DNA of 61,143 nucleotides, taken from contig CALEJV010000008.1 of NCBI GenBank assembly GCA_937898545.1, forward strand, positions 1 through 61,143, given 5' to 3'. The notes under the pieces were generated by a model that searched no databases, was not told where the DNA came from, and was given only the letters and a program-made list of their open reading frames with translations. This DNA is from an uncultured Candidatus Saccharibacteria bacterium (lineage in GTDB: Bacteria; Patescibacteriota; Saccharimonadia; Saccharimonadales; Saccharimonadaceae). The position numbers and the translations under genes were made by a program. Positions 1-8,338 of this stretch are shown here, piece after piece; the stretch's first letter is position 1; each line of letters begins with the position of its first letter.

Positions 1-13
1 GAGATGTAGAGAG

Positions 14-47
14 GTCTCGTGGGCTCGGAGATGTGTATAAGAGACAG
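14..47 (+). other. Illumina Nextera adapter left in the assembly
   Basis: Positions 14-47 read exactly as the 34-base Nextera read-2 transposase adapter, ending in the 19-base mosaic end (29-47, AGATGTGTATAAGAGACAG). The bases before it (1-13) are probably also library-derived. The adapter creates a false ATG at 33 whose first codons read MYKRQ, a known artefact at contig ends. True genomic sequence begins at about 48. Confidence 0.97.
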
Positions 48-947
48 ACCCTACCGGCTAAACTTGTGAGCGAATTTGTGGCGAATTTGCCGAAGGGGCC
101 GATCGAGCTTGAGACCGATGGTACGCGTATGACACTAACGTCTGGTGGGTACACTTCGACGATTAATGGCGTAGTAGCGGATGACTTTCCGGAGCTGCCA
201 ACGATTGACGAAGAGCAATCGGTACGCTATAGCATTGCCGCGGCCGATTTTAAGCAGGCGGCAGCGCAGACCTTGGTGACGTGTAGTAATGATACGACGC
301 GACCTGTCCTGACCGGTGTGTACTGGCACACAGTGGATGGTGCGCTGTATATGGCAGCGACGGACGGCTATCGCCTGGCTGAGCGGCGTTTGATGGCGAG
401 CCAGAGCCAGATTGCGGCCATTGTGCCAGCGAGCAGCTTGCAAGAAGCACTACGCTCGCTCAGTGACGGTACAGAAGAAGTGGAGGTGCTCTTTGATGAG
501 ACGCAGGTGCGCTTCCGGCTGGAGGAGGTAGAGATTACCAGCCGCCTAATCGATGGCACCTACCCAAATTATCGGCAGCTCATCCCTGCTCAGTCCGAGA
601 CAAATGTCACGCTGGCAGCAGGTGATTTTTCGCGCGTAGTAAAGGTGGCAGGGCTCTTTGCGCGTGAGTCTGGTGGCAGTGTCACGCTTACCGCCGACCA
701 TGAGGCGCAGAAATTGCGGATTCACTCCGTTGCGTCCGAGCTGGGCGAAAATACCTCCGAGGCAGAAGCTGAGGTGTCGAGCGATGGGCAGATTACGCTC
801 AATTCGCGGTATATTAGTGATGCGTTAGGTGTTCTTGATGGTGAGACGATCACCTTCCGCTTTAGCGGTAAGCTCTCGCCCTGTGTCTTGACGGCCACTC
901 AGCCCGAGCCAAACTACATTCATATTATTATGCCACTGAAGAGCTAG
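48..947 (+). CDS. dnaN: DNA polymerase III subunit beta (sliding clamp), 5-prime truncated
   Basis: The beta clamp encircles DNA as a dimer and tethers the replicative polymerase. About 300 residues are present against roughly 366-380 for the family, so the N-terminal part is missing because the contig starts here. Clamp-like segments include a region reading TRPVLTGVYW, a TDGYRLAERR segment, and a C-terminus ending YIHIIMPLKS, matching the conserved tail (xMPMRx) that contacts polymerase and clamp loader. Codons upstream of 48 derive from adapter and must not be included. recF follows after two bases, the usual dnaA-dnaN-recF order near a bacterial origin; dnaA would lie to the left, outside the window. 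Confidence 0.93.
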   Translation, partial: TLPAKLVSEFVANLPKGPIELETDGTRMTLTSGGYTSTINGVVADDFPELPTIDEEQSVRYSIAAADFKQAAAQTLVTCSNDTTRPVLTGVYWHTVDGALYMAATDGYRLAERRLMASQSQIAAIVPASSLQEALRSLSDGTEEVEVLFDETQVRFRLEEVEITSRLIDGTYPNYRQLIPAQSETNVTLAAGDFSRVVKVAGLFARESGGSVTLTADHEAQKLRIHSVASELGENTSEAEAEVSSDGQITLNSRYISDALGVLDGETITFRFSGKLSPCVLTATQPEPNYIHIIMPLKS

Positions 948-949
948 CG

Positions 950-1948
950 ATGAAGATAACACGCCTAGCGGTGCAGCATGTGCGAGTTCATACGCTCAAG
1001 ACGCTTGACCTTGAGCCGGGTACGACGCTGATTTCTGGCCCAAATGGCTCTGGCAAGACATCGCTTATCGAGGCGATTCATATTGCGCTGCGTGGGACGT
1101 CCTTTCGTGGTAGCGACGAATCAGTCTGTCAGCATGAACAAAAAAATTATACAATCGATCTCGCGACGGACGAGCAACACTATCGCGTCCAGTACGATCG
1201 TCGACATGAGACGAAGCGCAAGCGTTTTATCGTTGATGGTACAACCTATGGTCGCCTTCCCTATGGCAAAAAATATCCGATCGTCCTCTTCGAGCCAGAT
1301 ACGCTGCGAATTATCACTGGCTCGCCGCAGCGTCGGCGTGATTTTCTTGATACACTCATCCAGCAATATGATGCACACTATAGCCACGAGCTGAGCCGCT
1401 ACCACCGAGCACTACAACAACGCAATAAATTACTCAAAGACCCTACCCTTAGCGAGGCGGCACTTTTCTCGTGGAATCTTATGTTGAGCCAGTATGGCGC
1501 GTCGATCATTGCCAAGCGTCAGCGGGTGCTACGTTATCTTAATACAAAAAGCAGTGCTATGTACCAAAGTATTGCGGGCGTGGCGGATAGCGTTGCGCTG
1601 CACTACTCGGAGGAGCGCAGTATGACCGCGCAGCAGCTTCTCGCCGAGTATGAGCAAAAAACAGCGTACGACAAAGCAATTGGCGCGACGAGTGTTGGCC
1701 CACACCGGCATGATATCACCGTGCTGTTTCGAGGTAATCCGGCCGCCAAGACTGCATCGCGGGGTGAAATTCGCACCATTGTGCTTGCCCTTAAATTTCT
1801 TGAGGCGGCCTACATCCAGCAGCAAACAGGCCAAACACCACTCATTCTGCTCGACGATGTCTTTGGTGAGCTCGACCAGCAGCGCCAACAGTGCCTCCTT
1901 AGCGAATTCGTTGATAACCAGATTGTGATGACGAGTGCGGTGGGATGA
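950..1948 (+). CDS. recF: DNA replication and repair protein RecF
   Basis: SMC-like ATPase that helps load RecA at single-strand gaps. The 332-residue protein carries a Walker A motif GPNGSGKTS near residues 30-38, an ABC-type signature (ASRGEIRTIVLALK) in the C-terminal third, and a Walker B/D-loop LILLDDVFGELD just before the end. Its length is slightly below the usual 350-370. The ATG lies two bases after the dnaN stop, so the genes are probably cotranscribed and translationally coupled. It ends with TGA, showing that UGA is a stop codon in this genome. The next genes run convergently on the minus strand. Confidence 0.93.
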   Translation: MKITRLAVQHVRVHTLKTLDLEPGTTLISGPNGSGKTSLIEAIHIALRGTSFRGSDESVCQHEQKNYTIDLATDEQHYRVQYDRRHETKRKRFIVDGTTYGRLPYGKKYPIVLFEPDTLRIITGSPQRRRDFLDTLIQQYDAHYSHELSRYHRALQQRNKLLKDPTLSEAALFSWNLMLSQYGASIIAKRQRVLRYLNTKSSAMYQSIAGVADSVALHYSEERSMTAQQLLAEYEQKTAYDKAIGATSVGPHRHDITVLFRGNPAAKTASRGEIRTIVLALKFLEAAYIQQQTGQTPLILLDDVFGELDQQRQQCLLSEFVDNQIVMTSAVG

Positions 1949-1954
1949 GTAGTA

Positions 1955-2698
1955 CTATACGTCGGCACTGCCGCCACGCTGTCGTGGTTGATCAATGGTG
2001 TAGTTTGGCATTAGTGGCTGCTGGGTTGTAATATCAATCATATTAGCGGCATCAAGAACAGACTGTGGCGCGTTATTACACTCATATTTGCTAATGGATA
2101 TTTTGAGTGAACATGCGATGCGCCATTTTGTATCTTGTTTTTGTAAGACAACCTTCAGCGTGTCGCGATTGAGATCGGTGCTATTCCCCTTGAAGGCGAG
2201 TGCAGCAACCGCCCAATTTCCCTTCTCTAAAACAGCGTGGCTTTTGATAGTGTATAACGAGCTAATCGTGCTATTGCTCTGGGTGATTGCCTGGTCGATG
2301 GCAGATTGCTCTTTGTTTGTTAGTTGTTTGAGGTACGCTTGAGTATAGTCATAAGGCAAGGAGATAGACTTCTTTTCGCTATCTAATACAACACCTTGGC
2401 GTCGCGTTGATACAGTATTGTTGTCGCTTTTTGCGATGAGATAGTACGAGCCTTTGGGTAGGAAGTAATCTTTGCCAGACTCGACCGACTGCTGCGCAAC
2501 AGTGCGAGTTGGTGCGATCGTTTTTTCGTCTTTGCTGTCAGTCCCCTTGTAGAGCGTGACAGACGTATATTTTGACGTGTCGTAAGAGACAGTTATGTGC
2601 TGGTGAGCGTTGAGAATTGCGAGAATAATTAAAAGGATAATAAAACCACCACAGATGACCGCAAGCGTGACAAGTTGTTTTCTTGAGAGTTCCATCAT
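1955..2698 (-). CDS. Single-pass membrane protein, last gene of the T4SS operon
   Basis: 247 residues. A short cytoplasmic start is followed by one strong membrane segment (about residues 9-29, TLAVICGGFIILLIILAIL), then an extracytoplasmic domain. The first 90 or so outer residues include a PEGA-like beta segment (FLPKGSYYLIAKSD). The remaining part (about 110-220), with a pattern like AVAALAFKGNSTDLNRDTLKVVLQKQDTKWRI, resembles the NTF2-like fold of VirB8 proteins, but this is inference from pattern only. Its start abuts the stop of the upstream gene at 2698, which has similar architecture, so the two are probably distant paralogues. Likely an accessory component of the secretion complex; exact role unknown. 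Confidence 0.75.
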   Translation of the reverse strand: MMELSRKQLVTLAVICGGFIILLIILAILNAHQHITVSYDTSKYTSVTLYKGTDSKDEKTIAPTRTVAQQSVESGKDYFLPKGSYYLIAKSDNNTVSTRRQGVVLDSEKKSISLPYDYTQAYLKQLTNKEQSAIDQAITQSNSTISSLYTIKSHAVLEKGNWAVAALAFKGNSTDLNRDTLKVVLQKQDTKWRIACSLKISISKYECNNAPQSVLDAANMIDITTQQPLMPNYTIDQPRQRGGSADV

Positions 2699-3330
2699 TA
2701 TTCTCCGAGGGGATTTTTATAGTTGGCAAATTCGATTTGATAATCGCTCAGCCGCACACCAGAGGCCACGAGCTTTGCAACAGCTTTGTAGCGGTATTGC
2801 GGCGATTCAGTTCGGACAACTAAGACGGGTCGATCTTCTCTCTTATAATAGCCAATTGAATAGTAGGCGGTTTTGATTGGCAGCTTAGCAACGATCGGGT
2901 ATTTATTAATAAATTTATTACCAGCTTCAATTGCTTGCTTGCCAGCAATAGACTCGACTTTATCATATTGATCGATGTGCTCACGTTGCCATTTTTTTGC
3001 TTCTGCGGAGCGTGGCGTGAGCTCGATAATGACTGTCTGTGATGGCTTTTGTTTTGCATCAATGTCAACTCGATAATTAATAAAGCCGTCTTTGGTAGCG
3101 GTAATAATATAGTTACCAGCTGGCACATATGTCGTTCCATTGTTGCCAGAATATTCTGCATCCGTTGCGGCATTTTTCAAAGTGATTTTGGCATCGCTTG
3201 GCACGGCAGCAATCTCGATAGGAATCTTCTGTGATCGATCGACAGTTTGGTAAATTTGATAACCAATAAAGCCAACGATGGCAACAGCAGCAAAGATGAT
3301 TGTTATGATAATCGTTCGACGTTGGCTCAT
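2698..3330 (-). CDS. Membrane-anchored PEGA-domain protein
   Basis: 210 residues with one N-terminal membrane helix (about 6-28), then a PEGA-type carbohydrate-binding-like domain (about 37-105): IEIAAVPSDAKITLKN, a central YVPAGNYIITATKDGF segment and a VIIEL strand. The C-terminal part (about 110-210) is predicted alpha/beta and could be NTF2/VirB8-like. PEGA domains are common on surface proteins and often bind cell-wall material. The gene overlaps the upstream murein hydrolase by four bases (3327-3330) and abuts the following gene, so all three are translationally coupled. A structural or wall-anchoring role in the T4SS is inferred from operon position. Confidence 0.78.
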   Translation of the reverse strand: MSQRRTIIITIIFAAVAIVGFIGYQIYQTVDRSQKIPIEIAAVPSDAKITLKNAATDAEYSGNNGTTYVPAGNYIITATKDGFINYRVDIDAKQKPSQTVIIELTPRSAEAKKWQREHIDQYDKVESIAGKQAIEAGNKFINKYPIVAKLPIKTAYYSIGYYKREDRPVLVVRTESPQYRYKAVAKLVASGVRLSDYQIEFANYKNPLGE

Positions 3331-5237
3331 GTTGTGTTACCCCCCTTCTTTCTATACCACACCGCACCATTATAATCGAATCCTTCACCAGCAGCGCTTG
3401 GAGCTTTCTCGCCCTGGCTGGCTGAGGCGTACTTACTCTGAAAGCCTTCAACGTCACCAACATACACCCAGGTATGCCCAGATACAAAGGCGACATCACC
3501 AGGCTGGAGCTTATCATCAGTAAACTGGCTGCCATCGGGCTCGTAGGTACCATTAGCACTTCCAAGGCGCTGCCAATTTTGCTCGGCCCATTGTCGCTGG
3601 AAGGTCGTACCGCGCCCATCAGAGGCATAGCCACCTTTCGCATTATTATTATAGGTCTTATCGAAGCCACTATCATAGAGAAGAGTTGTCACAAAACCAC
3701 CACAGTCAACACCTTCGAAGCTACCAATATAGCGTCCTTCTCCTTGGGCGGTTTGCACTGCGTTCGCATAGTCTGGCTTTTTATCAGTACCATGGCGTTG
3801 AGTAGAGGGTAACTCTGGCCATGCATACTTTGTGACAAGCTGCTGGATGGACCCATTACCATTGCTACCACCAGTATTGCAGGCTGCGGCTGAACCTTTG
3901 TCGCTTGCTTTATTATTTCCTAACGCTGGGCTGTCGACATATTTATTGTAGATAGCTTCAGCGTTTGCTTGACGTTTGTCGAGTGCGCTGCCGCCACTAC
4001 CTTCGAATTGTTCCTCAAAGATCTTAGCTGCATCTGATGCCGTTGATGTACCACGCAGTGCGTTAGCCACGCCACCACGCCCGGGTGTGTGGTTTTGCCA
4101 TTCGTTGGTGAGGCCCATCTCCCACGCAAGGTAGCGTAACTGAATACTAAGATCATACGGATCACCGCCCATATCAGCAGCAAATTTGACGACACCATTA
4201 CCCCACCGGTCAGATGCATCCCATTGAGCTATACCATGGTGGGTGCCATTGCTTGCGCGTGGATCAAGATTCTGGCCAGATTCCTGCTGGAGGTTACCAA
4301 CGATACCAGCTGCCTGAGCAAGATTAAGCTTTTGGCCATTGCCAGCACTCATGAGATAGCTGAGGGCTGTCTCGACATTATCTCCCTTGGCCTCAACGAC
4401 ACCACCACCGTTGGTTGGTGAAGCGCAGCAATTTGCAGCAGCTTTTTGGGTTTGGCTTTGATTATTGGTTGTAGAGGAATTACCCGTTGCTGAGCCTGCG
4501 TAGCCTGCCATTTCGTCCAGCTGAGCTTGCATGAATTCGATATACTCATTAGTATCATTCTCATTTGGTGGTGCATAGCGGTTGGCGTAGGCAGATAAAC
4601 CTTGATCAATCTCACTTGAGAAGACTGACCGGTCGTACGAGAACCAATCACCACTGTCTTTTCCTTGGTTCTCTTGTGCATTGACATCCACGCTAGCCTC
4701 AAATGATGTCCATTTATACCAATAGCGCCCTGCTCCCCCTTCTTCAACATGGGGTTGGGAGCTAGTAGCCATGCGCCCGAATGCATTATGCCCTTCATTT
4801 ACTTTTTTTTGGGCACCAGCTACCTTCGTCGTTGCCAGCTCTGACTCCTTCATGGCATGAGCATAGGCGAGAAATGGATTAATATTTGCTTGTTTACCAC
4901 TGACAACAGCCTTTTGAGCAGTACCCTTTAGAGGACTTTCGGGTCGCTTTGCCTCAATATATTTTTCAATTGCCTCAACCATTTTCTGTGCGTCAAGATT
5001 GGGGTAGGTAAGTCCATTTGGTGCGCCACTGCCAGGACTGGCAGAGGAGAGGTCGGCTTGAGAGCTGCCGCCACTAATGCAGACTGATGAATTATACCAA
5101 ACAATGCGATTCGTTGAGAGAAACGAAGTATTCATCGCAGCAAAAACAGTGTGTGGTACAGAAAAAGCAACTATGACCACTGAGGAAAACACATACAAAG
5201 CTCGCTGAATAAAGAACGGTATAAAAGAACGGCTCAT
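3327..5237 (-). CDS. Secreted multidomain murein hydrolase (lysozyme plus NlpC/P60-like)
   Basis: 636 residues with a signal or anchor helix (about 12-34). Three wall-acting modules can be read. Residues about 82-245 resemble a glucosaminidase/lysozyme fold, with a candidate acid in AHAMKESELA. Residues about 286-435 match the phage tail lysozyme family (IVGNLQQESGQNLDP, candidate Glu319, then GIAQWD and LRYLAWEM). Residues about 465-630 look like an NlpC/P60 or CHAP amidase/endopeptidase, with Cys512 in GVDCGGF and His588 in GHTWVYVG. Linkers are Ser/Gly/Asn-rich. It sits between the VanY protein and the PEGA protein and corresponds in role to VirB1, opening peptidoglycan for T4SS assembly. 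Three wall domains in one protein is more than a usual VirB1, so the target could be the wall of another cell. Confidence 0.85.
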   Translation of the reverse strand: MSRSFIPFFIQRALYVFSSVVIVAFSVPHTVFAAMNTSFLSTNRIVWYNSSVCISGGSSQADLSSASPGSGAPNGLTYPNLDAQKMVEAIEKYIEAKRPESPLKGTAQKAVVSGKQANINPFLAYAHAMKESELATTKVAGAQKKVNEGHNAFGRMATSSQPHVEEGGAGRYWYKWTSFEASVDVNAQENQGKDSGDWFSYDRSVFSSEIDQGLSAYANRYAPPNENDTNEYIEFMQAQLDEMAGYAGSATGNSSTTNNQSQTQKAAANCCASPTNGGGVVEAKGDNVETALSYLMSAGNGQKLNLAQAAGIVGNLQQESGQNLDPRASNGTHHGIAQWDASDRWGNGVVKFAADMGGDPYDLSIQLRYLAWEMGLTNEWQNHTPGRGGVANALRGTSTASDAAKIFEEQFEGSGGSALDKRQANAEAIYNKYVDSPALGNNKASDKGSAAACNTGGSNGNGSIQQLVTKYAWPELPSTQRHGTDKKPDYANAVQTAQGEGRYIGSFEGVDCGGFVTTLLYDSGFDKTYNNNAKGGYASDGRGTTFQRQWAEQNWQRLGSANGTYEPDGSQFTDDKLQPGDVAFVSGHTWVYVGDVEGFQSKYASASQGEKAPSAAGEGFDYNGAVWYRKKGGNTT

Positions 5238-8200
5238 TAAGCTGCTCCTCCAATTTTACGGGCGTATTCCCAATGCCAGGCCTCAGGCCTAGCACCATTC
5301 TGTTGCGCCCATGGCGGAAGAACAAAGCCATATTTATGTGCATTGCTAGAAAGCCAGTTATAGACAGGTGAGCCAAAATCGCCAAGATTGAAATCGACAG
5401 CTAGACCCCAACCATGATTTGAACTGCAAGGTGGTGCTGGTTTAGCAGTCTTCAAGGTTTTCGCATAATGTACTTGAGTTTCACAATCACGATATGCATT
5501 GTTTATAGGGAGATTATTACCAGTTTCGGCTTTGTATGCTTTATTCATTTCTTCCATAGCAGGAGCAGCTTGCTTGTGCATTTTCTCTGGAGAGAATGAT
5601 AAAGTAGTTAGTTGATCTTCAGGTAATGCACCATTGTTAAGACCTCGCCATACGGGTGGGTCTGGTTGACCATTTGCTTCTGCTTCTGCACTAGGCTGAG
5701 ATTGATCAAGCTCTGGTTCACCAACGGCCTGGCCACTACCGCCGCCTCCGTTTGTCGATGCTTGCTGAGTTGTTGCTGTGCCATCGGTTGTGGGGAATCC
5801 TTCAGACATTGTTGTTGCAAGGGCTTTGTCTATATTACGGCTGCCGTAGTAGCCATTTGTTTCATTTGCCATACATTCCTTGCCGTCGCTTTCGGTTGAA
5901 TCGGTTCCGGTGTTGCCAATTGGTGTATCACTTTCGTTACAGCGCTTAACCCAATTGGCGTAGTCTCCAGTTGGATTTTCATTATCATCCACATTAGAGT
6001 CAAGCGTGTTGATAACATCATCAACTTCAGCATTTTTTGCTGGGCCAGTTATGCCGCCTATGTAATTACAGAATAAATCAGTTGCGCCGTTTAGTGCGCG
6101 AACTTCAATGTCTTTGCACGTATCGTATGTTTCTCCAGTTGCTGCTTTTGCCTTGGTTGTGAAAATCATTGATGGTGCTCGAGCAATTTGCCCCAGAGCC
6201 CCAAGCATGCCCCCAAGCGTACCAGACTGAATCTTTGCGAAAGTTGGCATAAATTGGTTATAAATACTTCCCATAAAGGTGTATTTGCTAGTGGCGTCAA
6301 GCGGGCTGTGAGTTGACCGCTGGTAGCGAGCATATTCTTTACGGTAGTTCTCGTAAAAGGCATGCTGCTGAGTTGCTTGATCGGCAGTCAGGACGGGCAT
6401 GCGACTAATAGCATTTTGTGACATGAAGGCTCCTGCACCGGACACTGTAGCATTGCCAACTGCTTCCCCTTGAAGTTTATCAGGTAGTGGGTTACCAGAG
6501 ATGATATCAGCAATAATGCTTGGTAGAAAAACCTGGGCTGCCTGCAACCCTATAGCAAGGGCTGCTTGAGCGGCAAGGCTTGCAACCTTAATACCTTGCC
6601 CCGCACCAGGAACAAACATAAGTGCAATACTCCCAATAAGCACTGCTCCCTGGACAAATATATTGTTGTTTACCTTACATACAGAATCTGCCTTTTGGCG
6701 GCCACCAAGTGAGTCAATTGCAGCACCAATTGCTGTCATAATTGGGCCAAATGTTTGCCCACCGAAGCTTCCTCCATTGGTATAAGCAGAGGCTGAATCA
6801 TCCATACCAGTATCGCCATATGCTGCGTTGCGGTAGCCAAGCGCATTTGTTGCGGCAGTAGACTCAGTAAAGGAATTTTTCTTATCGTCATTAGAATCAT
6901 CGCTTGATTTCTCGAAACGTTCGGTCCGTGTCCACATATTACCAACAAATGCGATGTTTTCTGGGGATAACTTATCGGGAGTGTTACCGTTATCAAACTC
7001 ATTCATTGCTTTTGCCATATTGCCACTCACCAGGGTAATCATAGCAAAACGAATAAGCTGTCTATTGCGAATAATTTTAACACCAAGCGCAGTCGCCTTA
7101 TACATCCCATAGACACTACAGGCGTCATCAACTGCACCAGTAATTTTTACTGCGCTAACCACTTTGCTCAGTGTGCCACGTTTTGCTGCTTTAGCGATCT
7201 TATCGGCCTGAGATTCTGCACCATCTGCATAGCCATTGAGTTTTTCTGAGGCAGCTTTGCGTTCTGGGCAATTACCGCTACAGCCGTCGGGGTCATCACC
7301 CGAATACCCACTTTCGTCTTTGTTTTTTACTTCGCCTGCTTTGGTTGATTTGTGCCCTTCTTTTACGGTTTCTTTAACGCGTTTTGAGCGTTTTTCATCA
7401 GTATTATCTCCGTTTTCGAACGGAGCCTTTTTTGATGTGCCATTTTTCTTGAATATTTTTAATGCTGCTTTGTCTGAAAAAGAGGCAAAATGAGGGTTAA
7501 AAGAGGTCTTTAGTGCTTCATCAAAGCCCTCTATATCAGTTAAGGCTTTGTGAAGATTCTCGGCAGTGATACGATGACCTTTGAATTTAAGTGCTTCGGG
7601 TTTTCTCCATTCAATACCACCAATCCGATAAGACTTGACCTCCCCATCGAGTTCAATCCCGACTTTTTTGAATGCTTTGATCTCTCGCTCGGAGAACGTT
7701 GCGTATTTACAACGCCACTGCCTTGTTGCGCCACAAAAGCCAGTTGTCGAGTTCTTGAGCTTTGCCTTGACGATTTTATTAGCTCGGCTTTGCATGACAG
7801 AAGAGAGCTGCAGGCTGTATTTTTCGGTAATATTCTCGGTAATATGAATAATCATGAGGCCTGGGCCACCAAAGAAGGATACAACACCAGCAAGTGCAAG
7901 CATGACTGCGATAATAACACCAAGTGGGCCACCTTTTTTGAATACGCCGCCAAGCCTGCCTTTTTTCTTTTTATTATTTGTAGTGTCGTCATCTTGTGGG
8001 GAGGTGTTGTCTTGCCACGATGTCGATGGTGCTAGTTCTCCTTCGCGAGCTATTTCACTCGCGCTGAGGTCTGCATCGCTACTAGCATATGTATTACCTG
8101 AGGTATTTTGCGAATACCCAGAAGAAGATGAGCTGTTGGTGGAGCTTCGATTGTATGATGGTTTAGAGTAGCTGCTCCCCCCAGATGATTCCCTGTTGCG

Positions 8201-8332
8201 GAGATTGTTGGCAGTAGATGATGAGCTTGATGAAGATGTGAGAGGCTTTCGGCTCAAACTTTGCCAATGCGTATTCCCCGGATTATGCCGGTCGAGGTCG
8301 GGTTTTTGCTGGGAGGGAATGGGGGTAGGCAT
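5237..8332 (-). CDS. Large membrane protein with C-terminal VanY-type D,D-carboxypeptidase
   Basis: 1031 residues. Residues 1-130 are Ser/Asn-rich, disordered, and end in a Lys cluster. A hydrophobic helix (about 136-163) anchors the protein. The middle holds further hydrophobic stretches (IFVQGAVLIGSIALMFVPGAG and an Ala-rich region) that may be membrane-associated. The last 125 residues form a peptidase M15/VanY domain with zinc-ligand motifs SNHGWGLAVDF (His973, Asp980) and EAWHWEY (His1020), which trims the terminal D-Ala of peptidoglycan stem peptides. The ATG lies six bases after the VirB4 stop. Fusion of a T4SS-operon membrane protein to VanY suggests a channel component that edits peptidoglycan. 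Its middle region (1700 bases of coding) has no recognisable family. Confidence 0.82.
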   Translation of the reverse strand: MPTPIPSQQKPDLDRHNPGNTHWQSLSRKPLTSSSSSSSTANNLRNRESSGGSSYSKPSYNRSSTNSSSSSGYSQNTSGNTYASSDADLSASEIAREGELAPSTSWQDNTSPQDDDTTNNKKKKGRLGGVFKKGGPLGVIIAVMLALAGVVSFFGGPGLMIIHITENITEKYSLQLSSVMQSRANKIVKAKLKNSTTGFCGATRQWRCKYATFSEREIKAFKKVGIELDGEVKSYRIGGIEWRKPEALKFKGHRITAENLHKALTDIEGFDEALKTSFNPHFASFSDKAALKIFKKNGTSKKAPFENGDNTDEKRSKRVKETVKEGHKSTKAGEVKNKDESGYSGDDPDGCSGNCPERKAASEKLNGYADGAESQADKIAKAAKRGTLSKVVSAVKITGAVDDACSVYGMYKATALGVKIIRNRQLIRFAMITLVSGNMAKAMNEFDNGNTPDKLSPENIAFVGNMWTRTERFEKSSDDSNDDKKNSFTESTAATNALGYRNAAYGDTGMDDSASAYTNGGSFGGQTFGPIMTAIGAAIDSLGGRQKADSVCKVNNNIFVQGAVLIGSIALMFVPGAGQGIKVASLAAQAALAIGLQAAQVFLPSIIADIISGNPLPDKLQGEAVGNATVSGAGAFMSQNAISRMPVLTADQATQQHAFYENYRKEYARYQRSTHSPLDATSKYTFMGSIYNQFMPTFAKIQSGTLGGMLGALGQIARAPSMIFTTKAKAATGETYDTCKDIEVRALNGATDLFCNYIGGITGPAKNAEVDDVINTLDSNVDDNENPTGDYANWVKRCNESDTPIGNTGTDSTESDGKECMANETNGYYGSRNIDKALATTMSEGFPTTDGTATTQQASTNGGGGSGQAVGEPELDQSQPSAEAEANGQPDPPVWRGLNNGALPEDQLTTLSFSPEKMHKQAAPAMEEMNKAYKAETGNNLPINNAYRDCETQVHYAKTLKTAKPAPPCSSNHGWGLAVDFNLGDFGSPVYNWLSSNAHKYGFVLPPWAQQNGARPEAWHWEYARKIGGAA

Positions 8333-8338
8333 GGTGGG

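Noticed and set aside
33..47. ATG start for dnaN giving MYKRQ
   Set aside because: These bases are Nextera adapter sequence, not genome.
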